Shown here: one piece after another, positions 27,679 through 36,800 of the stretch
Position numbering within the stretch: position 1 is the stretch's first letter
Layout of the letters: every line of letters starts with the position of its first letter
DNA from: Bacteroidota bacterium
GTDB lineage: Bacteria > Bacteroidota > Bacteroidia > Chitinophagales > Chitinophagaceae
Assembly (NCBI GenBank): GCA_018267915.1
Contig: JAFDXN010000010.1
Location: 62,001-126,000 of the forward strand
Direction: 5' to 3'
DNA length: 64,000 bases
Notes under the pieces: model-generated
What the model saw: the letters and a program-made list of their open reading frames with translations, nothing else
What the model was told of the DNA's origin: nothing
The model's database searches: none
Made by a program: the position numbers and the translations under genes

Positions 27679-27849
27679 ATGAAAGGCGCAAGAAACGAGA
27701 ACAACATGCAAAGCAAGCAAAACAAAGTGAACCTGCCCAAGCCGGAGATACGTGACAACCTCGATAGCCGAAAGGAAAAAGAAGCAGGCTTTGTGGATCA
27801 CAACAACAGCTCTGACAAAACAAAGAAGAACAAAAAAAGGGAAAGATAG
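27679..27849 (+). CDS. Small, very hydrophilic basic protein of unknown function
   Basis: A candidate gene of 56 residues, starting at ATG 27679 (M-K-G-A-R-N-E-N-N-M-Q). A longer frame would begin in the dnaK terminator and is rejected. The product is rich in Lys, Asn, Glu and Arg, almost without hydrophobic residues, and ends K-K-N-K-K-R-E-R; it is probably disordered, possibly nucleic-acid binding. It is not recognised. It lies between dnaK and the convergent DinB-like gene, 8 bases from the latter's stop. Moderate doubt that it is translated. Confidence 0.4.
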   Translation: MKGARNENNMQSKQNKVNLPKPEIRDNLDSRKEKEAGFVDHNNSSDKTKKNKKRER

Positions 27850-27857
27850 GCCTCTTA

Positions 27858-28349
27858 TTATCTTCTCACGAAAGCTATAAGATCAAGTTGGGGCAGCTTA
27901 TCAGCACCAAGCTGGCGCAATAACGTCACTAACTGTCCACGGTGATAAGTACTGTGGTTAAACACATGTTGCAGCACCTCGTGCACGGGGCTTTTAAATG
28001 ATTTTTTCTCCGTATTATAGTACTGAAACACGTGCTCCAGCGCCTTGTCATCGTACTGGCGCTCAATAAAATCGATAAATGCCTGCGATACCCTTTGCCA
28101 CTCACCACATGCCTCATCGAATGTGCCCTTAAAGGTTTTTGCGATCCACACGGGCTGCTCTGTTAATTCAAGCCGCTGTAGCCAGATGAACTCTGCACCC
28201 CAGGTGTGGTATACAGTACTTCGGATAGAAGAGAAACTGCTCACTATCTCCTTGTCCAGTTCCTCCTCATCCAGCTTCAGCATCACATCTATCAATCTCT
28301 TATTGGCCCATAGATTATACCTGGCCATCTGTAACAGTAATTCCTTCAT
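27858..28349 (-). CDS. DinB-like metalloprotein
   Basis: A 163-residue four-helix protein of the DinB/YfiT-like family. The three metal-binding histidines are suggested by H-T-W-G-A-E-F-I-W (about residue 48) and H-V-F-N-H-S-T-Y-H-R-G-Q-L (about 127-139). The start M-K-E-L-L-L-Q-M-A-R-Y-N-L-W-A-N is typical. Family members include thiol-dependent S-transferases and proteins induced by DNA damage; the activity of this one is open. A clear -7 element lies 18 bases upstream. It is convergent with the small basic gene. Confidence 0.85.
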   Translation of the reverse strand: MKELLLQMARYNLWANKRLIDVMLKLDEEELDKEIVSSFSSIRSTVYHTWGAEFIWLQRLELTEQPVWIAKTFKGTFDEACGEWQRVSQAFIDFIERQYDDKALEHVFQYYNTEKKSFKSPVHEVLQHVFNHSTYHRGQLVTLLRQLGADKLPQLDLIAFVRR

Positions 28350-28367
28350 CTTATATTGTAACTTGCG

Positions 28368-28376
28368 GCAAATTTA
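28368..28376 (-). promoter_or_regulatory. -7 element of the DinB-like gene
   Basis: Read on the minus strand this is TAAATTTGC, a full TAnnTTTG match, 18 bases before the ATG. Confidence 0.5.
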
Positions 28377-28410
28377 GTTTCTATCCGAAACAAATCTCAT
28401 TCATTAGATT

Positions 28411-29604
28411 ATGACAGCATACGTTATTGATGCCGTTCGTACGCCGATAGGCAAATACGGCGGCAGCCTCGCCACAGTCCGCCCTGATGATCTCCTCGCA
28501 CACGTCATCAAGTCACTGATGGAGCGCAATCCCGGCATAGACGTCAATGCCATTGAAGACGTGATCGCAGGGGCAGCCAATCAATCGGGCGAGGACAACC
28601 GCAATGTGGCCCGCATGGCAGCATTGCTGGCCGGGCTGCCGGTAACAGTAGGAGGTAATACTGTGAACAGGCTTTGCGCTTCCGGCCTGCAAGCCATTAT
28701 GGATGCCTCGCGCGCCATCATGTGTGGCGATGGCGACCTTTACATAGCAGGCGGTGTGGAAAGTATGACACGCGCGCCTTTTGTAATGCCGAAGGCCGAC
28801 GGACCCTTTTCAAGAAAGGCAGAGGTCTTCGATACCACTATGGGTTGGCGTTTTATCAATAGCAAGCTTAGTGCCTTATACCACCCATATACCATGGGCG
28901 AAACAGCGGAGAATGTCGCCGAGCGCTGGAACATCAGCCGTGAAGAACAGGACCAGTTTGCTTACAACACGCAGGAAAAATACGCAGCCGCAGCAGCTTC
29001 CGGCAAATTCGCAGAAGAGATTGTGCCCGTGACGGTAGAGCTTGGCAAAGGCAAAACAAATGTCTTCGCTGTAGACGAGCATCCCCGCCAGTCTCCCCTC
29101 GAAAAACTCGCTGAGCTAAAACCGGCCTTCAAAAAGAATGGCACCGTAACAGCGGGCAACTCAAGCGGCATCAACGATGGCGCAGCTGCCCTGCTCCTCG
29201 CCTCCGAAGAAGCAGTTAAGAAATACAGTTTAAAACCGATCGCAAAGATCAGGTCAATGGCCGTGGCCGGTGTAGACCCGGCAGTTATGGGAGTGGGTCC
29301 TGTACCGGCAACCCTTAAAGCCTTGAAGCGCGCAGGCCTTGAAGTGAGCGATCTTGACCTTATCGAGTTAAATGAAGCCTTTGCCTCACAAAGTATAGCC
29401 TGTATCCGTGACCTTGGCCTTGAAGCAGCGCGTGTGAATGTGAATGGCGGTGCCATAGCATTAGGCCATCCCCTCGGTTGCAGCGGTGCGAGGATTTCAA
29501 CAACATTATTGTACGAGTTGCGCCGTCGCAAAGCCAAATATGGCCTGGCTACCATGTGCATCGGCGTAGGCCAGGGCGCTGCTATCATTTATGAAATGAT
29601 GTAA
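28411..29604 (+). CDS. Thiolase (acetyl-CoA acyltransferase, PcaF/PaaJ-like)
   Basis: A 397-residue type I/II thiolase. It opens A-Y-V-I-D-A-V-R-T-P-I-G-K-Y-G-G, then holds the acyl-accepting cysteine in N-R-L-C-A-S-G-L (C89), the histidine in G-H-P-L-G-C-S-G-A-R (about 353) and a second cysteine in M-C-I-G-V-G-Q-G (about 383). The A-N-Q-S-G-E-D-N-R-N-V-A-R stretch is typical of 3-oxoadipyl-CoA thiolases. It cleaves 3-ketoacyl-CoA or runs in the synthetic direction. An ACMSD-like gene follows after 11 bases, which fits a late step in breakdown of tryptophan or aromatic compounds. Substrate specificity is only inferred. Confidence 0.9.
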   Translation: MTAYVIDAVRTPIGKYGGSLATVRPDDLLAHVIKSLMERNPGIDVNAIEDVIAGAANQSGEDNRNVARMAALLAGLPVTVGGNTVNRLCASGLQAIMDASRAIMCGDGDLYIAGGVESMTRAPFVMPKADGPFSRKAEVFDTTMGWRFINSKLSALYHPYTMGETAENVAERWNISREEQDQFAYNTQEKYAAAAASGKFAEEIVPVTVELGKGKTNVFAVDEHPRQSPLEKLAELKPAFKKNGTVTAGNSSGINDGAAALLLASEEAVKKYSLKPIAKIRSMAVAGVDPAVMGVGPVPATLKALKRAGLEVSDLDLIELNEAFASQSIACIRDLGLEAARVNVNGGAIALGHPLGCSGARISTTLLYELRRRKAKYGLATMCIGVGQGAAIIYEMM

Positions 29605-29615
29605 CTTTTGAGACA

Positions 29616-30605
29616 ATGAAGATCGACATCCACACCCACATCATGCCGGAGCATGTGCCCGACTGGTTCAAAAAGTTTGGCTATGGCGAGTTCATCACAC
29701 TGGAACACCACAAGCCCTGCTGCGCCCGCATGATAAAAGCCGGGAAGCTTTTCCGCGAGATAGAGCAGAACTGTTGGGACGGAACGGTGCGTATCAGGGA
29801 AATGGATATGACCGAAGTTACAAAGCAGGTACTGTCCACGATACCGGTCCTCTTCAACTACTTCGCCAAACCTGAGCACGCACTGGAAACATCACGCTAC
29901 TTCAACGACCATATCGCCCAATGCGTGGAGCAGCACCCTGATCGTTTCATAGGTCTCGGAACAGTGCCCATGCAGGATGTCGATACAGCCATCAAAGAGA
30001 TGGAACGCTGCATAAAGGAACTCAAAATGCCGGGGCTCGAGATTGGCTCGAACATTAACGGCCTCAACTTAAGCGATAAAGAATTTGAACCCTTCTGGCA
30101 GGCTGCCGAAGAACTCAACTGCAGCATCTTCGTTCACCCATGGGAGATGATGGGCGAAAAAGACATGGCCAAATACTGGCTGCCCTGGCTGGTAGGCATG
30201 CCTGCGGAAACGAGCCGCGCCATCTGCTCCATGATATTCGGCGGCATTTTCGAACGCCATCCTAAACTGAAAGTAGCCTTCGCTCACGGCGGCGGCAGCT
30301 TTCCCCTCACCATTGGCCGCATAGAGCATGGTTTCAACGTTCGCCCCGACCTCGTTGCCGTCGATAACAACATCAACCCCCGCAACTATATAGGCAAGTT
30401 CTGGATCGATGCCCTCGTGCACGACGAAAAGGCGCTCGATTTTGTAGTAGACCTCATGGGCTACGACAAAGTGTGCATGGGCAGCGACTACCCCTTTCCC
30501 CTTGGCGAGCACCACCCCGGCAAGCTCATCGAAAGCATGGACAGTTTCAGCGCTGAGCAAAAAGAGAAAATGCTCTATAAAAATGCAATGGATTGGCTTC
30601 AATAA
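29616..30605 (+). CDS. 2-amino-3-carboxymuconate-6-semialdehyde decarboxylase (ACMSD)
   Basis: A 329-residue amidohydrolase-fold decarboxylase. The N-terminal M-K-I-D-I-H-T-H-I-M-P (H6, H8 for zinc), A-K-Y-W-L-P-W-L-V-G-M-P-A-E-T, F-A-H-G-G-G-S-F-P and S-D-Y-P-F-P-L-G-E are characteristic and close to the known bacterial and animal enzymes. ACMSD removes CO2 from 2-amino-3-carboxymuconate semialdehyde, steering the kynurenine pathway towards complete breakdown rather than to quinolinate and NAD. It follows the thiolase at 11 bases, so they are co-transcribed. Other kynurenine-pathway genes are not in this window, so the rest is probably elsewhere in the genome. Confidence 0.9.
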   Translation: MKIDIHTHIMPEHVPDWFKKFGYGEFITLEHHKPCCARMIKAGKLFREIEQNCWDGTVRIREMDMTEVTKQVLSTIPVLFNYFAKPEHALETSRYFNDHIAQCVEQHPDRFIGLGTVPMQDVDTAIKEMERCIKELKMPGLEIGSNINGLNLSDKEFEPFWQAAEELNCSIFVHPWEMMGEKDMAKYWLPWLVGMPAETSRAICSMIFGGIFERHPKLKVAFAHGGGSFPLTIGRIEHGFNVRPDLVAVDNNINPRNYIGKFWIDALVHDEKALDFVVDLMGYDKVCMGSDYPFPLGEHHPGKLIESMDSFSAEQKEKMLYKNAMDWLQ

Positions 30606-30625
30606 CCCATCATTGAAAACATTTG

Positions 30626-30633
30626 TACCTTTG
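30626..30633 (+). promoter_or_regulatory. -7 element of the toxin-antitoxin pair
   Basis: TACCTTTG, a full TAnnTTTG match, 14 bases before the ATG of the DUF433 gene. Confidence 0.5.
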
Positions 30634-30647
30634 TAAAAAGTGTTTTC

Positions 30648-30866
30648 ATGTCCGTTTTAGAGCAATACGTTACTGTAGATAAAGAATTGGCGGCAGGTGC
30701 TCCTGTTTTCAAGGGTACTCGCGTCACGGTCAAAACGCTCTTTGATTACCTTGAGGAAAGCTCTTTGGAGGAATTTCTGAAAGGCTTCCCATCGGTTACC
30801 CGTGCGCAGGCAGAAGCGGTGATTGAATTGGCTGCAACAAAAATCCTTTCTGAAATTGCAGCATGA
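30648..30866 (+). CDS. DUF433-domain antitoxin
   Basis: A 72-residue protein of the DUF433 family. It shows Y-V-T-V-D-K-E-L-A-A-G-A-P-V-F-K-G-T-R-V (about 7-26) and the helix-turn-helix-like T-V-K-T-L-F-D-Y-L-E-E, with the last part R-A-Q-A-E-A-V-I-E-L-A. DUF433 proteins usually act as antitoxins and autorepressors next to a PIN-like toxin. Here the stop overlaps the start of the next gene (ATGA), a typical TA coupling. It is judged complete, with its own promoter. Confidence 0.85.
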   Translation: MSVLEQYVTVDKELAAGAPVFKGTRVTVKTLFDYLEESSLEEFLKGFPSVTRAQAEAVIELAATKILSEIAA

Positions 30867-31174
30867 AAATTTTACTCGATGAGAATATAGACATTCGCTT
30901 TAAAACCTTGTTTGCGAATGAACCGCATGAAGTGTATACCGTACGTGATATGAAGTGGAACGGCGTCAAAAATGGAGCCCTGCTTAAATTACTCCGGGAA
31001 AATAATTTTGATTGCTGGATCGTAGTTGACAAAAACATTCCTTACCAGCAAAATCCCTCGACAATACCATGCACAATAATTGTTTTAGATGTTTTTCGAA
31101 ACACGCTAAAACACATTAGCCCTTTACTTCCAAAATTATTGGTTCGCCTGTCTGACCATCCTGGCAAGGGATAG
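30863..31174 (+). CDS. DUF5615 PIN-like toxin
   Basis: A 103-residue PIN-like nuclease of the DUF5615 group. It opens M-K-I-L-L-D-E-N-I-D with the first acidic residues of the metal site, has V-Y-T-V-R-D-M-K-W-N-G and later the acidic/hydrophobic strand W-I-V-V-D-K-N. The protein is expected to cut RNA, as in VapC-like systems, though target RNA is unknown. Start overlaps the DUF433 stop by four bases. A weak hairpin follows. Being a chromosomal pair in one copy, it may act in stress response or have been brought in by transfer. Confidence 0.82.
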   Translation: MKILLDENIDIRFKTLFANEPHEVYTVRDMKWNGVKNGALLKLLRENNFDCWIVVDKNIPYQQNPSTIPCTIIVLDVFRNTLKHISPLLPKLLVRLSDHPGKG

Positions 31175-31208
31175 TTGTAGTCAGCGAGTAACATAGCTTG
31201 TAAAGAAA

Positions 31209-31247
31209 AACCCTCCGCCGTTTATCCGTTTACCGGGGCAGAGGGTT
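31209..31247. terminator. Possible imperfect terminator between TA pair and OMP barrel gene
   Basis: A 7-bp stem (31209-31215 with 31241-31247) plus a few inner G/C pairs lies between two convergent genes. The run of A on the left suits the minus-strand gene. Confidence 0.4.
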
Positions 31248-31309
31248 CGAAATGTTGCTGCAGGATAGCAACGCCTTTGGTTAAAAAGTATAGAGAGGGA
31301 AATAAAAAC

Positions 31310-33775
31310 TTAGCCGGCGCTGCTTTGCGCTCTTCTTTTCTCATCTTCCGCACCACCTGTATTCTTCTTCACCTGCCCTACGCCACGGTTGCCGAAACGG
31401 TAAGTGAAAACGATGGAAGCCACTCTGCTATCACGTTTCACAATAAAGGTCTCGTTATAGTTCGAGAAGGCAGTCAGGCCCACCGGGTTCACTTTCCAGA
31501 AAATGTCCGTAATAGCCACCTTCACGGTAGCTTTATTCTTAAACAGGTTCTTTTGCAATCCCGCGTTCAGCGACCATAAGGGTTTCAATGTCATATACCC
31601 ATACAGCATATCCGACTGGTAGAACATACTCAGCTCGGCCGAGAAATCTTTCGGCAACAGGAAGTTATTTGTAGTGTTGAAATAATATGCTGCCCTGCCA
31701 CTGTGCAGTGGCGTGCCTGCCACATCACCGTCAAAGTAATTGTAGTAATAGCTGCCGCTGGTCACATTGCTCCACCACTTGAATATCTGGAAGGGGTAAG
31801 CAATATTAAAACTCACCGATGTCTGCCTGCGTATATTCTTATTCGTTTGTATGCTCTCGTTTTTGATCGTTTCGCTGGGCTGTATCACTTCGGTTATAGC
31901 ATTGTCTGTTATGCTGTAGTTCACCGATGTTACAAATCTTTGTTTGTAGGTGTGCGATAGTTCAACCGAATAAGTAAGGGCTGGCTGAAGATTCGGATTG
32001 CCCACCTTATAATTACTGGGGTCCAGGAAGAATTTGAAGGGGTTCAGCTGTTCATAATTCGGCCGCTCAATTCTCCTGCTCAGTGTTACCCCAAGGTCAT
32101 GCGCCTGGCTCATGTGCCATTGTGCCGCGAGGCTGGGGAATAGCTGTACATAATTCCTGTTGAACACACTCGCCGGCGCAGCTTTCTGTTCGCCTTTTAC
32201 TACGGTCTGCTCTGCCCTTAAACCCAATTGATAACTCCACTTGGTCCTGTCCTGCGAAAAATTAAGATACCCGGCGTTAATATTTTCATTGTAAATAAAA
32301 TGGTTCGTTTTCGTAGGGTCATTTACATAGCGGGCACTGTCGTAGTTGTACACCGTGTATTGAGAATTGTCTTCCGAAGTCACATAGCTCAGCTTCACAC
32401 CTGCCTCCACTTTCATATTCTGCTTCATCGGATGCACAAAATCCGACTTAAAGGACCTGATTATCGTAGCCCCTTTCGGGTATCCGATAAGGTCATAATT
32501 AGGCAGTGTTGGATTTTCATCTACATCAAAGAACTCATTAGTAAAATGTTGCGAGGTATTATAGCCATACCTGGCATAGTCCGCGTCGGCCGTCAGCTCA
32601 GTACCCATGCTGTCGAAAGTATGCTTGAAGTTCAGGTTAGCTGAATAATCATCGAGCGTATTTTTTGAATCATTAACGGTAATAAATCTCGAAGTCTGTA
32701 CCCCATCGCTGTTGTACACATCAGAGAAGCTGGTACCGTTAGGCTCAAATCTTGTCCTTGTGCCTGTAACGGCCGCACCCACAGATGTTCGCTTTGAAAT
32801 ATTGTAGTCCGCACCCACGGCGGCATTGTGATAACGCATTGGCAGCAGCAGGTTATTATGCTGCTTGTACTCTGTATCCACTTTACCGGTCTCAGCTTCA
32901 ATGAACTTCCTGTCCAGCACCAGTTCGTTAATACCTTTTCTTTCCATGAAATTATAGCTGGCGTAAGCGCTTATTTTCTTGCTCTTGTAGTTCAGGTTAA
33001 CCCCCTCATTGGTCCGTGCATGTATACCTTGTCCGTAGCTCGCCGTTACAGATCCGTTCAAACCCATCCTTTTATCGCGCTTGGTCCGGATATTGATAAT
33101 GCCACCCGTACCTGCCGCGTCATACTTCGAACCGGGGTTCGATATCAGCTCGATCTTCTCTATCGAGGTGGAAGGCATATTTTTCAGGTAGTTAGCAAGG
33201 TTGTCCCCCGCTATAGGCACCAGCTTACCGTCTATCATTATCGTTACGCCTAGTTTGCCTTTAAGGCTGATGTTATCATTCTGGTCCACGATCACTCCGG
33301 GCGACCGCTGTAGTATTTCCATTGCCGATGAACCGGTATTTACGATACTGTTCTCCACATTTACTACGATCATATCTGCCTTCACCTCTATGAACGGTTT
33401 CTCGGTCCGCACAGTTACTTCTTCAAGTGTGCCGTTCTTCTTCATTAGTTTGATGGGAGGCATCTTCATATCGCTGCCGTTCAGCTCCACGGTGTCCGAG
33501 CTATATGGCTGATAGCCCAGAAGGTTTGCCTTCACAATGTACCTGCCGTCGTCGGCAGCATTTAGGCTGTACGCGCCTTTATCATCGGTCAATGCTGCTT
33601 TTGCCAGCATGCCGCCGGGCACCTTCAGCAGCACCACGTTTACCGATTCTACCGGCCTATTCTCCTCATCGGTCACCACTCCCGAGATCGCTCCGCCGCT
33701 TTTCTTCGCTATCGCAAAAGATTGAAACAGAAGCAAAACCGTTATACCCAATATGCCCTTCTTCATGATCATCAT
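31310..33775 (-). CDS. Outer-membrane beta-barrel receptor-like protein (OMP_b-brl_3 type)
   Basis: An 821-residue outer membrane protein. The signal peptide is at about 4-23 (from M-K-K-G-I-L-G at 33766; M-M-I precede it). A carboxypeptidase-regulatory-like domain (about 28-110) is followed by a plug-like domain (about 115-215, with N-P-G-S-K-Y-D-A-A-G-T-G-G-I-I-N-I), then a long beta-barrel (about 220-800) of the PF14905 kind, with R-R-I-E-R-P-N-Y and G-N-P-N-L-Q-P. It probably imports or binds a ligand with TonB help. It is a paralogue of the protein at 50815. It is divergent from a propeller sensor kinase, which could regulate it. No SusD partner is seen. Confidence 0.86.
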   Translation of the reverse strand: MMIMKKGILGITVLLLFQSFAIAKKSGGAISGVVTDEENRPVESVNVVLLKVPGGMLAKAALTDDKGAYSLNAADDGRYIVKANLLGYQPYSSDTVELNGSDMKMPPIKLMKKNGTLEEVTVRTEKPFIEVKADMIVVNVENSIVNTGSSAMEILQRSPGVIVDQNDNISLKGKLGVTIMIDGKLVPIAGDNLANYLKNMPSTSIEKIELISNPGSKYDAAGTGGIINIRTKRDKRMGLNGSVTASYGQGIHARTNEGVNLNYKSKKISAYASYNFMERKGINELVLDRKFIEAETGKVDTEYKQHNNLLLPMRYHNAAVGADYNISKRTSVGAAVTGTRTRFEPNGTSFSDVYNSDGVQTSRFITVNDSKNTLDDYSANLNFKHTFDSMGTELTADADYARYGYNTSQHFTNEFFDVDENPTLPNYDLIGYPKGATIIRSFKSDFVHPMKQNMKVEAGVKLSYVTSEDNSQYTVYNYDSARYVNDPTKTNHFIYNENINAGYLNFSQDRTKWSYQLGLRAEQTVVKGEQKAAPASVFNRNYVQLFPSLAAQWHMSQAHDLGVTLSRRIERPNYEQLNPFKFFLDPSNYKVGNPNLQPALTYSVELSHTYKQRFVTSVNYSITDNAITEVIQPSETIKNESIQTNKNIRRQTSVSFNIAYPFQIFKWWSNVTSGSYYYNYFDGDVAGTPLHSGRAAYYFNTTNNFLLPKDFSAELSMFYQSDMLYGYMTLKPLWSLNAGLQKNLFKNKATVKVAITDIFWKVNPVGLTAFSNYNETFIVKRDSRVASIVFTYRFGNRGVGQVKKNTGGAEDEKRRAQSSAG

Positions 33776-33785
33776 TTTAACAGAA

Positions 33786-33793
33786 CAAATGTA
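33786..33793 (-). promoter_or_regulatory. -7 element of the OMP barrel gene
   Basis: Read on the minus strand this is TACATTTG, a full TAnnTTTG match, about 11-20 bases before the possible starts. Confidence 0.5.
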
Positions 33794-33886
33794 TCGGCGC
33801 CATTATTCTCCACCTTCACCCGCCATGGGTGATTTATAACCTGCACATAGATTTACCCGCCTTCATTCGTACTTTTAAGGGAGCAA

Positions 33887-36800
33887 ATGACCCCAACCGT
33901 TCGACATATCATCAGTAGCACCTGCGTATTCTTATCCTGTTTTATTATCTGGAATAATGGGTGCGCCCAGCGTTTCCCCTTTTACAATCTGAGTGTAGAA
34001 AATGGCCTGATACAATCACAGGTTCAGGCGATTAAACAGGATAAGTATGGCAATCTGTGGATCGGCACCCTCGGTGGCTTGTCGCGCTTCGATGGCAGGA
34101 ATTTCACCAACTACACCCTCCGCGATGGCATGGATGACAACAGCATTAATGCCCTCGACATTGATGCACAGGGTAATATCTGGATAGGCACATCCAAAGG
34201 CGTCTCTAAGTTCGATGGGCAGACGTTCAAACATTCCTCTTTCCAGGCTGCAGAGAATAATCCGCTCGCCAACAATGTGCAGGATATGCAGGTAGCCAAC
34301 GATGGCAGCGTATGGTGTACCGTTGGTGGCGGCAATAAGAATAAGATCTACCATATTCAGAATGGGAAAAACAAAATACTCGAGCTGCCCGGTCAAGACA
34401 CAATAGTTACTTCGGTACTGCCCGTTGGCAACGAGCTTTGGGCAACGAGGGTCGATGGCAAAATATTTCACCTGGCTGCCGGCCGATGGGATAGCATTGC
34501 TTTGCCGCAGTCCGCAAAATATAAACGCGTACCTGTTCCTATCAAAATGTACAAGGACCGGGGTAACAAGATGTGGTTGCTCACCAATCTTGGGCTTTAT
34601 CGCCTCGAGAATGGTAAAGCAGTATTGCACAGCATTCAGAACCGCCAGCTCGACGATCTGCCCACATTGCTCTGCATGACGCAGGATAGCGCGGGCACTT
34701 ACTGGCTGGGCACACGCAGCGGTGTGCTGAAAATGACAAACAATAGCATTGAAGCTTACAACAAACGAAATGGCCTCAGCGACAATATATTCCGCGACAT
34801 CCTGACTGATGCCGAAGGCAATGTATGGATGGCAAGCGACGGTCAAGGTCTCTTTCGCTTCTCAGGTTCACCTTTCAGCATACTTGATGAGAGCATGGGC
34901 TTACCAAGCGCGCAGGTCATGGGCATCACCGCCGACAAAACCGGGCGAATGTATTTCGGCACCTACGACGCGGGCATCTATTCATTTGAGAACGGCGTCA
35001 TAGGCAAACTGCCTTTCCCTAGCATCCCTTCTACCACCATCACTGCAGTCCGCTATCTCAACAATACACTATGGATCGGCACACGCAATGGCCTGTGGAG
35101 CTACAGTAGCACCTTTCGGTATCATAGCTTTGCTCCCGGCCTGCTGCTCAATTCTGTATCCTGCCTGTACAGTGATACGTCTCATCGCCTGTGGATAGGT
35201 TATATCAATGGTTTTGCTATCCACGACAAAGACAGCTTCATCACCGTACCGCTTAAGGGCGCCGTCATCGGCGATTTTATACAGATCGGCCAGGACAGTA
35301 CGCTTGTCGCTACCAACAGCAGCACCTATAGTGGCGTGCAATTGTATCACGGCGGCTTATTAACGCCATTGAAAACCAATAGTGCCATCGACAGCGCACA
35401 GGTGCAATGTTTCACCATGCGTGGCAACCAACTCTGGGTAGGCACCAGTGATAATGGCCTCATTTGCTACAACATGCGTAGCGGCAAGTACTTTGTGCTC
35501 AATAAGAACAATGGCCTTAAGTCCGATTTCATTTACAATATCATTACCGACAATGCCGGCAATATCTGGGCAGGCACAGGATACGGGATTCACAAAGTAT
35601 CTATGAACGGCGACCAGCCTTCTGTCTCGTTTTATGGCAAGGAAGAAGGAATGAAGGGCATGGAGAGCAACCACAACGCTATTTATAAAATGCACGATGG
35701 CAGCATATGGTTCGGCACTACAAATGGCGCTGTACACTACAATCCAAATAGCGGTGCAATTACTGCCAGGCCAATCAGCATCGTACTGCAATCCGTAAAA
35801 GTTTTTGGGGAAAACATAACAGACACCACCCTTTACGACAGCACCGGTGCATGGTACAAAGTTCCATTTGGTTTGCGGCTGCCTTATAAAAAGAACAATG
35901 TCACCTTTACCTACCAGGCAGTCTCCCTTGGCGGTGGCGACCAGCTTCTATACCGCTATCACATGGAAGGCCTCGAAGCCCCCTGGTCCGACTGGTCACA
36001 GAGCAATGCGGTTACTTACTCTGCCTTGCCTCCCGGCCAGTACACCCTTCGCGTGCAGTGCCGTACCATGAGCAATAGCGACTACACTTCAGAACTCTCT
36101 TATTCCTTCGAGATCATCACACCGTTCCAGAAAACCAATTGGTTCAAGCTCATTATCCTTGCTGCCTGCATCTTGCTCGGTGTTTCTCTGCAATACATCG
36201 CCAACCGTCGCAAGCAAAACCGCATCAAACTGCTGGATAGCCTGCGCCGCGAAGAGCAGGCTAAGGTAAGACAACGCACCGCTGAAGATTTTCACGATGA
36301 AGTTGGCAATAAGCTCACGCGCATCAATGTGCTGGCCAATGTGTTGAAGAATAAGATCCAGCTAACCCCCGACACCAAACGCATCATCGACCAGATACAA
36401 GACAATACAGGCCAGCTCTACAGCGGCACTAAAGACATACTATGGTCGCTCAAGCCATCTAACGATAACCTATACCAGGTACTGTACCGTATCCGCGATT
36501 TCGGCGCAGAGCTGTTCCAGGACACCGAGGTTGATTTTCAATTCGTTGGCAACGATGACAAGTGGAAAGATTTCACCCTGCCCATGGACTTTAGCCGCAA
36601 CCTCATCATGATCTTCAAGGAGGCGCTTAACAATAGCCTTAAGTACTCCGGAGCAACTGTAGTGAAGCTCGAAGTAACATTGCAAAACCATGACCTGCTG
36701 CATTTGGTACTCACCGACAACGGCTATGGCTTCGATATAGAGCACACCAAAAAGGGGCATGGTATCGACAACATGAACGTCCGCGCCAAACGCATCCACG

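Noticed and set aside
10001..30605. PaaK-like ligase and PcaF/PaaJ-like thiolase as parts of a phenylacetate cluster
   Set aside because: They are about 17 kb apart with unrelated genes between, and no PaaABCDE, PaaG or PaaZ gene is present. The thiolase instead goes with ACMSD.
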